This document shows, piece after piece, positions 23,135-31,607 of a DNA stretch of 64,000 nt. Origin of the DNA: Chitinophaga hostae (GTDB lineage: Bacteria > Bacteroidota > Bacteroidia > Chitinophagales > Chitinophagaceae); NCBI RefSeq assembly GCF_018224885.1, contig NZ_JAGTXB010000009.1:186001-250000 (forward strand), read 5' to 3'. Under the pieces are notes generated by a model. It worked only from the letters and a program-made list of their open reading frames with translations, searched no databases and was not told where the DNA came from. Numbering within the stretch: the stretch's first letter is position 1; every line of letters starts with the position of its first letter. The position numbers and the translations under genes were made by a program.

Positions 23135-24736
23135 TCAGATTTTTGGTGCGGCATCCAGTATTTCTTTATCCGCAGCACCGGCATATTTTTCAAAATTGCG
23201 GATAAATTGTCCGGCAAGATCATTTAACTGCGCATCATAGGCAGCTTTGTTTTCCCAGGTATTCCGCGGATCCAGGATATGATCCGGTATACCAGGACAA
23301 TTATCCGGGATTTGAAATCCAAATACAGGATGCGCATGGAAAGCAGCCTTATCCAGCTGACCATTCAGGGCAGCAGATATCATGGTGCGTGTATAACTCA
23401 GCTTAATACGATTACCGGTACCATAGGCGCCGCCTGTCCAGCCGGTGTTGATCAGCCACACGTTCACGTTGTATTTACGCATTCTTTCTCCCAGCATTTG
23501 TGCATATTGTGCCGGATGCAGCGGAAGGAAAGGTGCGCCAAAACATGCGCTGAAAGTGGATTTAGGTTCAGTAATGCCCGCTTCGGTGCCGGCTACTTTC
23601 GCGGTGTACCCGGAAATAAACTGGTACATCGCCTGTCCGGGGCTAAGCCTGGAAATAGGGGGCAATACACCGTAAGCATCGCAGGTCAGGAAAAATATAT
23701 TTTTTGGAATACCTCCTACAGAAGGTTCCTGCGCATTATCAATGTGGTACAGCGGGTAGGATACGCGGGTATTTTCTGTAATAGAGCAATCTGCATAATT
23801 CACCGTATGGGTACCGGGAAAGAATTTAATATTTTCCAGCAGTGCACCTTCGCGTACGGCATGAAATATCTGCGGTTCTTTTTCTTCGGAAAGATCAATA
23901 CATTTTGCATAACAACCACCCTCAAAATTGAATACGCCGGTGGAAGTCCATCCATGCTCATCATCTCCAATCAGTTTACGGGCAGGATCTGCGCTCAGCG
24001 TGGTTTTACCGGTACCGCTCAGTCCAAAGAAAACAGCAGTATCGCCTTTTTCACCGATGTTGGAAGAACAGTGCATGCTCAGCACATTTTTATCGTGCGG
24101 TAAAACGAAGTTCAGAATGGTGAAGATGCCTTTTTTGATTTCACCGGTATAGGCGCTGCCACCGATGATGATCATTTTTTTGGTGAAGTTTACCACCGAG
24201 AAATTTTGCTGCCGGGTGCCATCAGTAGCCGGATCTGCCAGGCAGCCAGGCGCCTGAATTACCGTCCAGTCGGTGTGCATGTATTCCAGCTCTTCTTCGG
24301 TAGGACGCAGAAACATGTTATACGCAAACAAACTGGCCCACGGCAGTTCGCTGATCACCTTAATGTTGACCCGGTAGTCCTGGTCAGCACATGCATAGCA
24401 ATCACGTACCCATACATCTTTACCACTGAAATAACGGGTGATCCTGCTGTATAAACGATCAAAATTTTCTGCAGAAATGGGGAGGTTAAAATCGTTCCAG
24501 TTAACAGTGTCCGTTGTGATGTTGTCTTTTACAATGAATTTGTCTTTGGGGGAGCGACCTGTATATTCGCCTGTGTTGACGGCCAATGCCCCTGTGTCCG
24601 CATATTCCCCTTGTTTACGGGCGATGGTTTGTTCCGCCAGCTTCTCCGGTGAAAGTTGGTAGTAGACGTTAGATACGTTCTCTATGCCAAGTTCCCGTAA
24701 GTCAGCAACAGGATTCCTTACGCTACTCATTTGCAT
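23135..24736 (-). CDS. pckA: phosphoenolpyruvate carboxykinase (ATP)
   Basis: 533 residues from the ATG at 24734-24736 (a second ATG is two codons in). It converts oxaloacetate plus ATP to phosphoenolpyruvate in gluconeogenesis. The ATP-type signature is clear: the P-loop GLSGTGKTTLSADP, the metal-binding IGDDEHGW, the substrate-binding GRSPKDKFIV near the N-terminus and the C-terminal RIKLSYTRTMISA. Normal length. A well-spaced promoter lies 28 bases upstream. Divergent from pepP. Confidence 0.96.
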   Translation of the reverse strand: MQMSSVRNPVADLRELGIENVSNVYYQLSPEKLAEQTIARKQGEYADTGALAVNTGEYTGRSPKDKFIVKDNITTDTVNWNDFNLPISAENFDRLYSRITRYFSGKDVWVRDCYACADQDYRVNIKVISELPWASLFAYNMFLRPTEEELEYMHTDWTVIQAPGCLADPATDGTRQQNFSVVNFTKKMIIIGGSAYTGEIKKGIFTILNFVLPHDKNVLSMHCSSNIGEKGDTAVFFGLSGTGKTTLSADPARKLIGDDEHGWTSTGVFNFEGGCYAKCIDLSEEKEPQIFHAVREGALLENIKFFPGTHTVNYADCSITENTRVSYPLYHIDNAQEPSVGGIPKNIFFLTCDAYGVLPPISRLSPGQAMYQFISGYTAKVAGTEAGITEPKSTFSACFGAPFLPLHPAQYAQMLGERMRKYNVNVWLINTGWTGGAYGTGNRIKLSYTRTMISAALNGQLDKAAFHAHPVFGFQIPDNCPGIPDHILDPRNTWENKAAYDAQLNDLAGQFIRNFEKYAGAADKEILDAAPKI

Positions 24737-24763
24737 AAAAGCAAGATTGTTTTGGTGTAAAAG

Positions 24764-24793
24764 CAAAACTAGCGATTTTTTGATATTGTCAAA
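24764..24793 (-). promoter_or_regulatory. pckA promoter
   Basis: On the minus strand TTTG (24793-24790), an 18-base spacer, then TAGTTTTG (24771-24764): a full match to the Bacteroidota -33/-7 form, with a leader of about 25 bases to the ATG. Confidence 0.65.
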
Positions 24794-24875
24794 TTTTATA
24801 GGTGTTATACCATTGAAATTTAGAAATTGGTCACCGCTTTTAGGGTGATTATTGCGATATCTTCAATATGAGCGG

Positions 24876-24939
24876 ATTTCCTTGCAGTATTATCAAACTA
24901 AAATCAGGATAATATAATATTGATTATTTGCAAGGAAAT
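24876..24939. promoter_or_regulatory. inverted repeat between divergent pckA and pepP
   Basis: ATTTCCTTGCA (24876-24886) and TGCAAGGAAAT (24929-24939) are perfect 11-base arms, with an inner ATTATC/GATAAT pair. In the 325-base divergent space (24737-25061), so a shared regulatory site is possible. Nothing else coding is seen in this gap. Confidence 0.4.
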
Positions 24940-25061
24940 ATTAGTATGATTTTGTCATTTAACACTGCAGATATTAACCAATTTGTGAATTCAACGCGAT
25001 CCGGGTATTTCTACCTCCGAAATTTTACATAGGTTTGAAGCCTTATTTGAAATTTAGAGAT

Positions 25062-26354
25062 ATGAAGAATCTGCCCTTAGATCCGCAGCTGTTTATAAAC
25101 AACCGCCAGCGTTTTGTGGCTAAAATGAAGCCACAGTCTATAGCTATTATCAACTCCAATGATGAACTGCCCACCAATGGCGACGCCTTGCACAAGTTCA
25201 AACAGAATTCAGATCTGTATTGGCTCACAGGTATTGACCAGGAGGATACGATGGTGGTACTGTTTCCAGATAACCCGGATCCCAAGTACCGTGAGGTACT
25301 GGTGCTGGTGCGCCCTAACGAGTTAAAGGAAAAATGGGATGGTCACAGGTTGCGTAAAGATGAAGCATTTGCTGTTTCCGGTATGTCAACCGTAGTATGG
25401 CTGGATAGCCTTGATGCCGTATTACAGCAATGGATAAACGATGCGGCCAACATCTACCTGAATACCAACGAAAATAACCGCAAGGCCAACCTGGTGCCGG
25501 TAAGGGATTACCGCTATGCACAGGAAATGAAGGAGCGTTATCCGCTGCACAACTACCTGCGTGCGGCAGTTATCTTCAAGGAATTGCGCGCAGTGAAAAC
25601 AGCGGAAGAAGTCAAAGTGATACAGGAAGCAATTGATATCACAGAAAAAACTTTCCGTCGCTTACTCACATTCATTAAGCCTGCTGTATGGGAACACGAA
25701 ATTCATGCGGAAATTATGCATGAATTCCTGCGCAACCGCTCTGCTGGAGAGGCTTATGGCTCTATCATCGCTTCCGGCGATCGTGCCCGTACCCTGCATT
25801 ATGTATCCAATAACCAGGAATGTAAAGATGGAGAGCTGATCCTCATGGACTTTGGTGCGGAATACGGCGGTTATAATGCAGATCTTACCCGTACCGTACC
25901 GGTAAATGGTAAGTTTTCTGCGCGTCAGCGCCAGGTATATGATGCCTGTCTGCATTTGCATAATTATGCGAAAACCATCCTCCGTCCGGGTATCACTATC
26001 GCCAAATACCATGAAATGGTAGGTTTGGAAGCAACAAAAGAGTTTATAAAACTTGGTTTGCTGACAGAAGAAGAAGTAAAAAACCAGGATCCGGAAACAC
26101 CGGCCTATCGCAGATACCTGTATCATGGTATTTCCCATCATCTTGGTGTGGATGTGCATGACCTGGGCCCTTCTTTCCATCAGCCTATTCCGGAGGGTGC
26201 GGTGATGACCGTTGAACCGGGTATTTATATTGAAGAAGAAAAAATGGGGGTACGCATTGAAAACAATATCTGGATCACTGCCGCCGGTAATATAGACCTG
26301 ATGAAGAATATTCCGATCACCGCCGATGAAATCGAAGCATTGATGGGACATTGA
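25062..26354 (+). CDS. pepP: aminopeptidase P family protein (Xaa-Pro aminopeptidase, M24B)
   Basis: 430 residues from the ATG at 25062. It removes N-terminal residues that precede proline. The N-terminal domain is followed by the pita-bread domain with the dimetal ligands: two Asp in LMDFGAEYGGYNADLTRT, His in HGISHHLGVDVHD, Glu in MTVEPGIYI and Glu in GVRIENN. A TAGGTTTG -7 box at 25030-25037 lies 24 bases before the start. Cytoplasmic. An upstream TTG in frame falls inside that -7 box and is rejected as start. Confidence 0.93.
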   Translation: MKNLPLDPQLFINNRQRFVAKMKPQSIAIINSNDELPTNGDALHKFKQNSDLYWLTGIDQEDTMVVLFPDNPDPKYREVLVLVRPNELKEKWDGHRLRKDEAFAVSGMSTVVWLDSLDAVLQQWINDAANIYLNTNENNRKANLVPVRDYRYAQEMKERYPLHNYLRAAVIFKELRAVKTAEEVKVIQEAIDITEKTFRRLLTFIKPAVWEHEIHAEIMHEFLRNRSAGEAYGSIIASGDRARTLHYVSNNQECKDGELILMDFGAEYGGYNADLTRTVPVNGKFSARQRQVYDACLHLHNYAKTILRPGITIAKYHEMVGLEATKEFIKLGLLTEEEVKNQDPETPAYRRYLYHGISHHLGVDVHDLGPSFHQPIPEGAVMTVEPGIYIEEEKMGVRIENNIWITAAGNIDLMKNIPITADEIEALMGH

Positions 26355-26362
26355 TTTAACTA

Positions 26363-26495
26363 TGATTAATATGATTACGATGATTATCCTGATGAGCGAA
26401 GATGAAATATAGAAGATTATCATATAGTTGATATAACATAATTATCAATATTCTATCTTCGCTCATCAGGATAATCATCGTAATCATATTAATCA
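26363..26495. repeat. family-D palindrome (TGATTA words)
   Basis: 133 bp between pepP and pssA. Arms 26363-26403 and 26455-26495 are perfect 41-base inverted copies beginning TGATTAATATGATTACGATG. The arm itself iterates TGATTA/TGATTAT words. The right arm ends six bases before the pssA start codon. Confidence 0.9.
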
Positions 26496-26501
26496 CAGTA
26501 C

Positions 26502-27266
26502 ATGAAGCAATTACCCAATATTCTTACCCTATGTAACCTCTTTTGTGGTGCACTGGCCATTATCTGCATACTGCATGCTCCTGAATACCGTGCAGAAATT
26601 AACGGCACCGACTATACGATTATTACACCGGAACCGGTTTACTGGGCTTCCGCATTGGTAGTGCTGGCAGGTATCTTTGATTTTTTTGATGGTATGGTAG
26701 CCCGTCTGCTGGGTGTTTCCGGGCCAATGGGTAAGGAACTGGACTCCCTCGCTGATGTGGTAACTTTTGGCGTAGTACCCGGTATGATGCTGTACAGACT
26801 CCTTCGCAGCGCTTATTTTCAGCAACCGGATGTATTTGACGTTTCTATCATAAACCTTGCGCCGGCCTTGCTGGTACCTTGTTTTGCCGCTTACCGCCTG
26901 GCTAAATTCAATATTGATACCCGGCAGTCGGAAAATTTCATCGGTGTGCCTACCCCTGCGGTAGCCCTGCTGGTGGCATCTTTCCCATTAATCCTGCTAT
27001 TCAACCCTTTTAACCTGGCACATTGGTTCCAGAATATCTGGGTACTCTATATCACCATTGCGGTGCTCTGTTACCTCATGATAGCAGAAATTCCCATGAT
27101 CAGCCTGAAATTTAAAACCAAACGGCTGGCCGACAACTGGACGCGCTTCCTGTTGATCGGATTAACCATACTAAGCATACCTTTCCTGAAATTTGCAGCC
27201 GTTCCGTTTATATTTATTTGTTACGTAATATTATCAGTGGCAGTACCGCCTAAAATTGCAAATTAA
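26502..27266 (+). CDS. pssA: CDP-diacylglycerol-serine O-phosphatidyltransferase
   Basis: 254 residues, integral membrane. It makes phosphatidylserine, the precursor of phosphatidylethanolamine. The CDP-alcohol phosphotransferase signature D-G-x2-A-R-x8-G-x3-D-x3-D is seen as DGMVARLL, then GPMGKELDSLAD, at about 67-89. Several hydrophobic helices follow (ALLVPCFAAYRL; AVALLVASFPLILLF; LYITIAVLCYLM). The start codon lies directly beside a long palindrome arm, so the mRNA leader may fold. Confidence 0.94.
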   Translation: MKQLPNILTLCNLFCGALAIICILHAPEYRAEINGTDYTIITPEPVYWASALVVLAGIFDFFDGMVARLLGVSGPMGKELDSLADVVTFGVVPGMMLYRLLRSAYFQQPDVFDVSIINLAPALLVPCFAAYRLAKFNIDTRQSENFIGVPTPAVALLVASFPLILLFNPFNLAHWFQNIWVLYITIAVLCYLMIAEIPMISLKFKTKRLADNWTRFLLIGLTILSIPFLKFAAVPFIFICYVILSVAVPPKIAN

Positions 27267-27349
27267 GAATTACGAATTACGGACCTGTAGGGAGTTTAAG
27301 CCTGGCTTCCCATAAATCCGCAATTCGTAATTCTTAATTCGTAATTTTT
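27261..27349. repeat. family-A palindrome, copy A2
   Basis: Left arm 27261-27283 (AATTAAGAATTACGAATTAC) includes the pssA TAA stop; right arm 27317-27349 is its inverted copy with an added word. The right arm ends five bases before the purS -7 box. Confidence 0.8.
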
Positions 27350-27353
27350 GATG

Positions 27354-27361
27354 TAGGTTTG
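27354..27361 (+). promoter_or_regulatory. purS -7 box
   Basis: TAGGTTTG, full match to TAnnTTTG, 19 bases before the purS ATG. The -33 position would fall inside the family-A palindrome arm. Confidence 0.5.
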
Positions 27362-27380
27362 CGGCAAAATTTCTAGCACA

Positions 27381-27626
27381 ATGACTTTTACTGCACATAT
27401 CAATGTGATGCCACTGAAAGAATTATTAGATCCGCAAGGAAAAGCGGTAATGGGTGGTCTCAAGAACCTTGGCCTGGGCCAGGTACAAGATGTACGTATT
27501 GGTAAACACATTACTCTGCAAATTGAAGCCGCCAGCCAGGAAGAAGCAAGGCAGATCGCTGAAACCGCTTGCCAGAAACTGTTGGCAAACCAGGTAATGG
27601 AATCTTTTGAAGTACAAATACAATAA
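27381..27626 (+). CDS. purS: phosphoribosylformylglycinamidine synthase subunit PurS
   Basis: 81 residues, full length for PurS, the small subunit that bridges PurL and PurQ in the FGAR amidotransferase of purine synthesis. The pattern VMPLKELLDPQGKAV then GLKNLGLGQVQDVRIGKHI is the family signature, with a ferredoxin-like beta-alpha-beta fold. It stands alone, without purL or purQ beside it, and has its own promoter. Palindromes flank it on both sides. Confidence 0.92.
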   Translation: MTFTAHINVMPLKELLDPQGKAVMGGLKNLGLGQVQDVRIGKHITLQIEAASQEEARQIAETACQKLLANQVMESFEVQIQ

Positions 27627-27738
27627 TTAATTACGAATTACGAGGTAGGAATTACGGATTGGTCGGAGATGGTAAAACGATATTATCTTCCATCATCTCC
27701 CGCTGGTCCGTAATTCGTAATTCGTAATTCGTAATTAA
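27627..27738. repeat. family-A palindrome, copy A3
   Basis: The left arm starts the base after the purS stop; the right arm (27706-27738) holds four GTAATTC words and ends three bases before the rsmI ATG. A nested GGAGATG/CATCTCC pair lies inside. Confidence 0.85.
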
Positions 27739-27741
27739 ATT

Positions 27742-28410
27742 ATGAAATTATATCTCGTTCCATCTCCTATCGGCAACCTGGCCGATATCACCTATAGGGC
27801 TGTAAAAGTACTCGAAGAAGCAGACCTGATCCTGGCGGAAGATACCCGTACTTCCAGCGTGCTCCTGAAGCACTACCAGATCAGCAAGCCAGTTACCGCC
27901 TATCATCAGCACAATGAGCATAAGATTGTACAACACCTGCTGCAACAGCTGCAGGGTGGTAAAACCATGGCACTGCTCACCGATGCCGGAACTCCCGGTG
28001 TGTCTGATCCCGGATTTTTACTGGTAAGAGAATGCAGCCGGGCCGGCGTACCGGTAGAATGCCTGCCCGGCGCCACCGCCTTTGTGCCAGCGCTGGTAAA
28101 CAGCGGTATCCCCATGAACCGCTTTGCCTTTGAAGGTTTCCTTCCACTGAAAAAAGGCCGCCATACACTTTTTACACAACTGGCCACGGAAGAACGGACC
28201 ATCGTTTTTTATGAGTCGCCCATGAGACTGGTACGCACCCTGTCCGACCTGATCCAGTACTTTGGCCCGGCCCGCCCCTGCTGCGTAAGCCGCGAACTCA
28301 CTAAAATGTTCGAGGAAAATAAACGGGGCACCCTGCAGGAAGTGCACGATTACTACGCCGAAAAAGGTGTTAAAGGAGAAATTGTGGTAGTAGTGCAGGG
28401 CGTAGCCTAA
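27742..28410 (+). CDS. rsmI: 16S rRNA (cytidine(1402)-2'-O)-methyltransferase
   Basis: 222 residues. The tetrapyrrole-methylase fold is shown by VPSPIGNLADITYRA, EDTRTSSVLLKHY, LTDAGTPGVSDPGF and FEGFLPLKKGR; these are the RsmI signatures. It methylates C1402 in the ribosomal P site. Slightly shorter than E. coli RsmI (286), lacking the C-terminal domain, as in many Bacteroidota. The promoter was not identified; a palindrome arm ends three bases before the ATG. Confidence 0.93.
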   Translation: MKLYLVPSPIGNLADITYRAVKVLEEADLILAEDTRTSSVLLKHYQISKPVTAYHQHNEHKIVQHLLQQLQGGKTMALLTDAGTPGVSDPGFLLVRECSRAGVPVECLPGATAFVPALVNSGIPMNRFAFEGFLPLKKGRHTLFTQLATEERTIVFYESPMRLVRTLSDLIQYFGPARPCCVSRELTKMFEENKRGTLQEVHDYYAEKGVKGEIVVVVQGVA

Positions 28411-28469
28411 GCGCTGCCTGGCCGAAAGCACGCGACCTACAGGTGAAAGTCCACCGCTAACCCGATCTA

Positions 28470-28491
28470 TAAAAGCTAACTGCTAAAAGCT
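28470..28491. repeat. family-B GCTAA words, copy B3
   Basis: AAAAGCTAACTGCTAAAAGC immediately before the ATG of the next gene. Single orientation, three words. Confidence 0.45.
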
Positions 28492-29559
28492 ATGCTCCCT
28501 GATCTTGCCACCCAGCGCTTACTCCATCAGCAACTGATCAAAACCTCTTTTAAAAAACCTGCTGAAATAGTGGCCTTCTTTGGCGCCATGCAGGCGCAGG
28601 AACATGCCAACAGCAAATGGGGCATTGGCGTACGGCTGCCCGGCATCAAAGACGCCGACATAGAAAAAGCCATCAGCAATAAATCCCTTATCCGTACCAC
28701 CGTATTCCGGGGAACGCTGCATCTCGTAGCCGCAGCAGATATCCGATGGATGCTCCAACTCGTTGCACCCACGGTGAAGACCCGCATGAACAGCATGAAA
28801 AAGAAAATGGGTATGGACGATGCATTGCTCGCCAAAACCAATCAGCTCATCATCAAAGCGCTGAAAGGAGGTAATCACCTTACCCGCAAGGCACTCACCA
28901 CCCACCTGGAGGAAAAAGGAATTGCCACAGATGATCATCGCATGAACCATATCATTTATCATGCTGCGGTAGACGGTATCATTTGTAATGGCCCTCTCAG
29001 CGGCAAACTGTTTACCTATACCCTGCTGGATGAATGGTTACCATCGTCGGCAACACTCAGCAGGGAAACCGCCCTAACTACGCTGGCCCAACGTTATTTT
29101 ACCAGTCATGGCCCCGCTACCATACACGATTTTGCCCAGTGGTCAGGGTTGTCTATCACGGAGGCCAAAACAGGACTCACGGGCGCACAGCCACATTTAC
29201 AGGCACTGGAAATCAATGATAGTACTTACTGGATGGCGCCGGGAAAGAAAAAAGCCGTGCCGGATACCCATCTGCTATTACCTGCCTTTGATGAATACTT
29301 TATTGGCTACAAAGATCGCAGCATGCTGATAGACATGGCATTTGCCAAAAAGGTAATGACGGTCAACGGTATCTTCAATCCTATAATGGTACGCAACGGG
29401 CAGGTGATCGGTACCTGGAAACGGACGTTTAAGAAAGACAGCGTTACCATTGTCACCGAATCATTTAAACCCCTCAAGAAGGCTGATCTTAAAGCCTTTG
29501 AGCCGGCGGCGCAACAATATGCCGATTTCACCGGTCTTACGCTCGCTGCGTTCAGCTGA
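28492..29559 (+). CDS. winged-helix DNA-binding protein, AlkZ/YcaQ-like
   Basis: 355 residues of the HTH_42 (formerly DUF1006) family. Characterised members, AlkZ and YcaQ, are DNA glycosylases that release bulky or crosslink adducts using a Q-x-Q or Q-x-D motif; here FGAMQAQEHANSKWG at about 30-44 supplies Q-A-Q. Other family marks are IRTTVFRGTLHLV near 62-74, and LLPAFDEYFIGYKDR and GTWKR in the C-terminal half. DNA repair is a reasonable call, but substrates of this branch are not known. Confidence 0.8.
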   Translation: MLPDLATQRLLHQQLIKTSFKKPAEIVAFFGAMQAQEHANSKWGIGVRLPGIKDADIEKAISNKSLIRTTVFRGTLHLVAAADIRWMLQLVAPTVKTRMNSMKKKMGMDDALLAKTNQLIIKALKGGNHLTRKALTTHLEEKGIATDDHRMNHIIYHAAVDGIICNGPLSGKLFTYTLLDEWLPSSATLSRETALTTLAQRYFTSHGPATIHDFAQWSGLSITEAKTGLTGAQPHLQALEINDSTYWMAPGKKKAVPDTHLLLPAFDEYFIGYKDRSMLIDMAFAKKVMTVNGIFNPIMVRNGQVIGTWKRTFKKDSVTIVTESFKPLKKADLKAFEPAAQQYADFTGLTLAAFS

Positions 29560-29642
29560 TCAAAGAAGGGAAATAACGGTTGCCAAAACATCAAAATATC
29601 CAAATGATGTTTATTTTAGCTGTTTAAACAAAAAGAAACGGA

Positions 29643-31532
29643 ATGAAGTACCGGGTTACAACAGGATGCTGTCTGGCCATTGCTATGCTGGCAGGCAGCT
29701 GGTTACAGCTAAGCGCACAATCAGATCGCTGGCAGCAGAGAGTGAAATATACGATGGATGTGAAGGTAGATGCGCCAGCCAACCAGTTCAAAGGTCAGCA
29801 ACATCTTGAATACTACAACAACTCCCCCGATACATTAAAGAAAGTCTTTTATCACCTTTACTGGAATGCGTTTCAGCCAAACAGCATGATGGATGTCCGC
29901 AGCCGGGAACTGGGCAAAGTAGTGATTGGGAAGGACCGGAAAGGCAACGAACGCCGTGACTGGGATAACCGCGTACGCGATCGTATTTCCCAGCTGAAGC
30001 CGGATGAAATTGGCTATCAGAAAATTATTTCCCTGAAACGGGACGGGCAGCCGCAGACTTTCAAAGTAGTGGAAACCATCCTGGAAGTGCCGTTGGATAA
30101 ACCTATCCTGCCTCATTCCAAAGCAGTATTTGATATGGAATTTGCGTCGCAGGTGCCGGTACAGATACGCCGCAGTGGCCGCAATAACGCCGAAGGAGTG
30201 GATTTTTCCATGTCGCAGTGGTATCCTAAAATGTGCGAATACGATTACGAAGGATGGCATGCCACCCCCTATATTGCCCGTGAGTTTTACGGTGTTTGGG
30301 GCGACTATGATGTAAAAATCACCATCGATAAAAAGTACGTGATCGGCGGTACTGGGTACCTGCAGAATCCCAACCAGGTTGGGCATGGTTATGAAGCACC
30401 TGGCGCTAAGGTGAACAAGCCTGCAGGTGAAATGCTTACCTGGCATTTTATTGCTCCCAATGTGCACGACTTTATGTGGGCGGCAGATCCGGACTACAAG
30501 CACATTACACAGAAAGTTGATGGCTTTACCGCACACTTCTTCTATATCGATAATGAATACACGCACAATACCTGGCCTCAGCTGGCTAAAATGATCCCTG
30601 CTGCCTATGCCTATATCAAAGCACACTATGGCGCTTATCCGTATGAGCAATATTCCTTTATACAGGGGGGCGACGGCGGTATGGAATACCCTATGGGCAC
30701 GCTGATTATGGGTAATGGGAAAATGGATGGTTTATACGGTGTAGCTATGCACGAATGGATGCACAGCTGGTACCAGGGAATGCTGGCTACCAATGAAAGC
30801 CTGTATCCATGGATGGATGAAGGTTTTACCACCTTCGCCGAAGGAAATGTGATCCATAATACCATCGATTCGCTGAAAGGACGCAATGCGCTGGAGGATT
30901 CCTATGCCGGCTATTTTGCCCTGGCCAGAAGTCCTTTCGAAGAGCCAGCCACTACGCATGCTGATCACTATAACACCAACTACGGGTATAGTCTTACTGC
31001 TTATTCAAAAGGCGCTGTATTCCTGGAGCAGCTGGGCTATGTGATTGGAGCTGCCAACCGCGATGCTGGCCTGTTACGCTATTACAACGAATGGCGTTTC
31101 AAGCACCCGAATGTGAACGATTTTATCCGCGTAATGGAAAAAGAAAGCGGTATTGAGCTGGACTGGTATAAACAGTACTTTATCAATTCAACCAAGCATA
31201 TTGACTATGGTATCGACAGTGTGTGTGAGCGTGGTAATAAAACGGTGGTGCGCCTGCGCAGGGTAGGTTATATGCCTATGCCCGTTGATTTTATGGTGAC
31301 GGATAAAAACGGGAATAAAGTGTTGCATTATATCCCGCTGTCCATCATGTATGGTGAAAAGCCGAACGAATATCCCGGTGTAAAACGTATAGTCAACAGC
31401 GTTTGGTATTGGACTAACCCGGTATACGAGGTAGAGCTGGATATTCCGTTATCGGATGTTAAAGAGCTGGAAATAGATCCCAGCCAGCGAATGGCAGATG
31501 TGGACAGAAGTAACAACAAAGCTGTTTCCTGA
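29643..31532 (+). CDS. M1 family zinc metallopeptidase, exported
   Basis: 629 residues. Signal peptide MKYRVTTGCCLAIAMLAGSW ending near LSAQ at 26. The zinc motif is His370-Glu371-x-x-His374 (HEWMHSW) with the third ligand Glu393 in WMDEGFTTFAE, the exact 18-residue M1 spacing; GGMEYP supplies the substrate-recognition GxMEN-like loop. A gluzincin aminopeptidase of the periplasm or outer surface. No T9SS sorting domain at the C-terminus. A terminator follows. Confidence 0.93.
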   Translation: MKYRVTTGCCLAIAMLAGSWLQLSAQSDRWQQRVKYTMDVKVDAPANQFKGQQHLEYYNNSPDTLKKVFYHLYWNAFQPNSMMDVRSRELGKVVIGKDRKGNERRDWDNRVRDRISQLKPDEIGYQKIISLKRDGQPQTFKVVETILEVPLDKPILPHSKAVFDMEFASQVPVQIRRSGRNNAEGVDFSMSQWYPKMCEYDYEGWHATPYIAREFYGVWGDYDVKITIDKKYVIGGTGYLQNPNQVGHGYEAPGAKVNKPAGEMLTWHFIAPNVHDFMWAADPDYKHITQKVDGFTAHFFYIDNEYTHNTWPQLAKMIPAAYAYIKAHYGAYPYEQYSFIQGGDGGMEYPMGTLIMGNGKMDGLYGVAMHEWMHSWYQGMLATNESLYPWMDEGFTTFAEGNVIHNTIDSLKGRNALEDSYAGYFALARSPFEEPATTHADHYNTNYGYSLTAYSKGAVFLEQLGYVIGAANRDAGLLRYYNEWRFKHPNVNDFIRVMEKESGIELDWYKQYFINSTKHIDYGIDSVCERGNKTVVRLRRVGYMPMPVDFMVTDKNGNKVLHYIPLSIMYGEKPNEYPGVKRIVNSVWYWTNPVYEVELDIPLSDVKELEIDPSQRMADVDRSNNKAVS

Positions 31533-31541
31533 TAAGATTTT

Positions 31542-31570
31542 AAAGGCTGACCAAGTGGTCAGCCTTTTTT
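31542..31570 (+). terminator. intrinsic terminator, bidirectional
   Basis: AAAGGCTGACCA (31542-31553) pairs with TGGTCAGCCTTT (31556-31567), then TTT. Between convergent genes. Confidence 0.9.
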
Positions 31571-31607
31571 ATGGCATAGCTATGTCGGATTAATGCTTTA
31601 ATACCAG

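Noticed and set aside
23279..24103. A 274-codon open frame on the plus strand opposite pckA
   Set aside because: It lies wholly antisense to a clear pckA with intact motifs; the frame stays open because of codon bias. No domain is recognisable.
25662..26423. A 253-codon open frame opposite pepP, and similar frames at 29835-30650 and 5268-5951
   Set aside because: All mirror well-supported genes on the other strand, with no family features or plausible start context.
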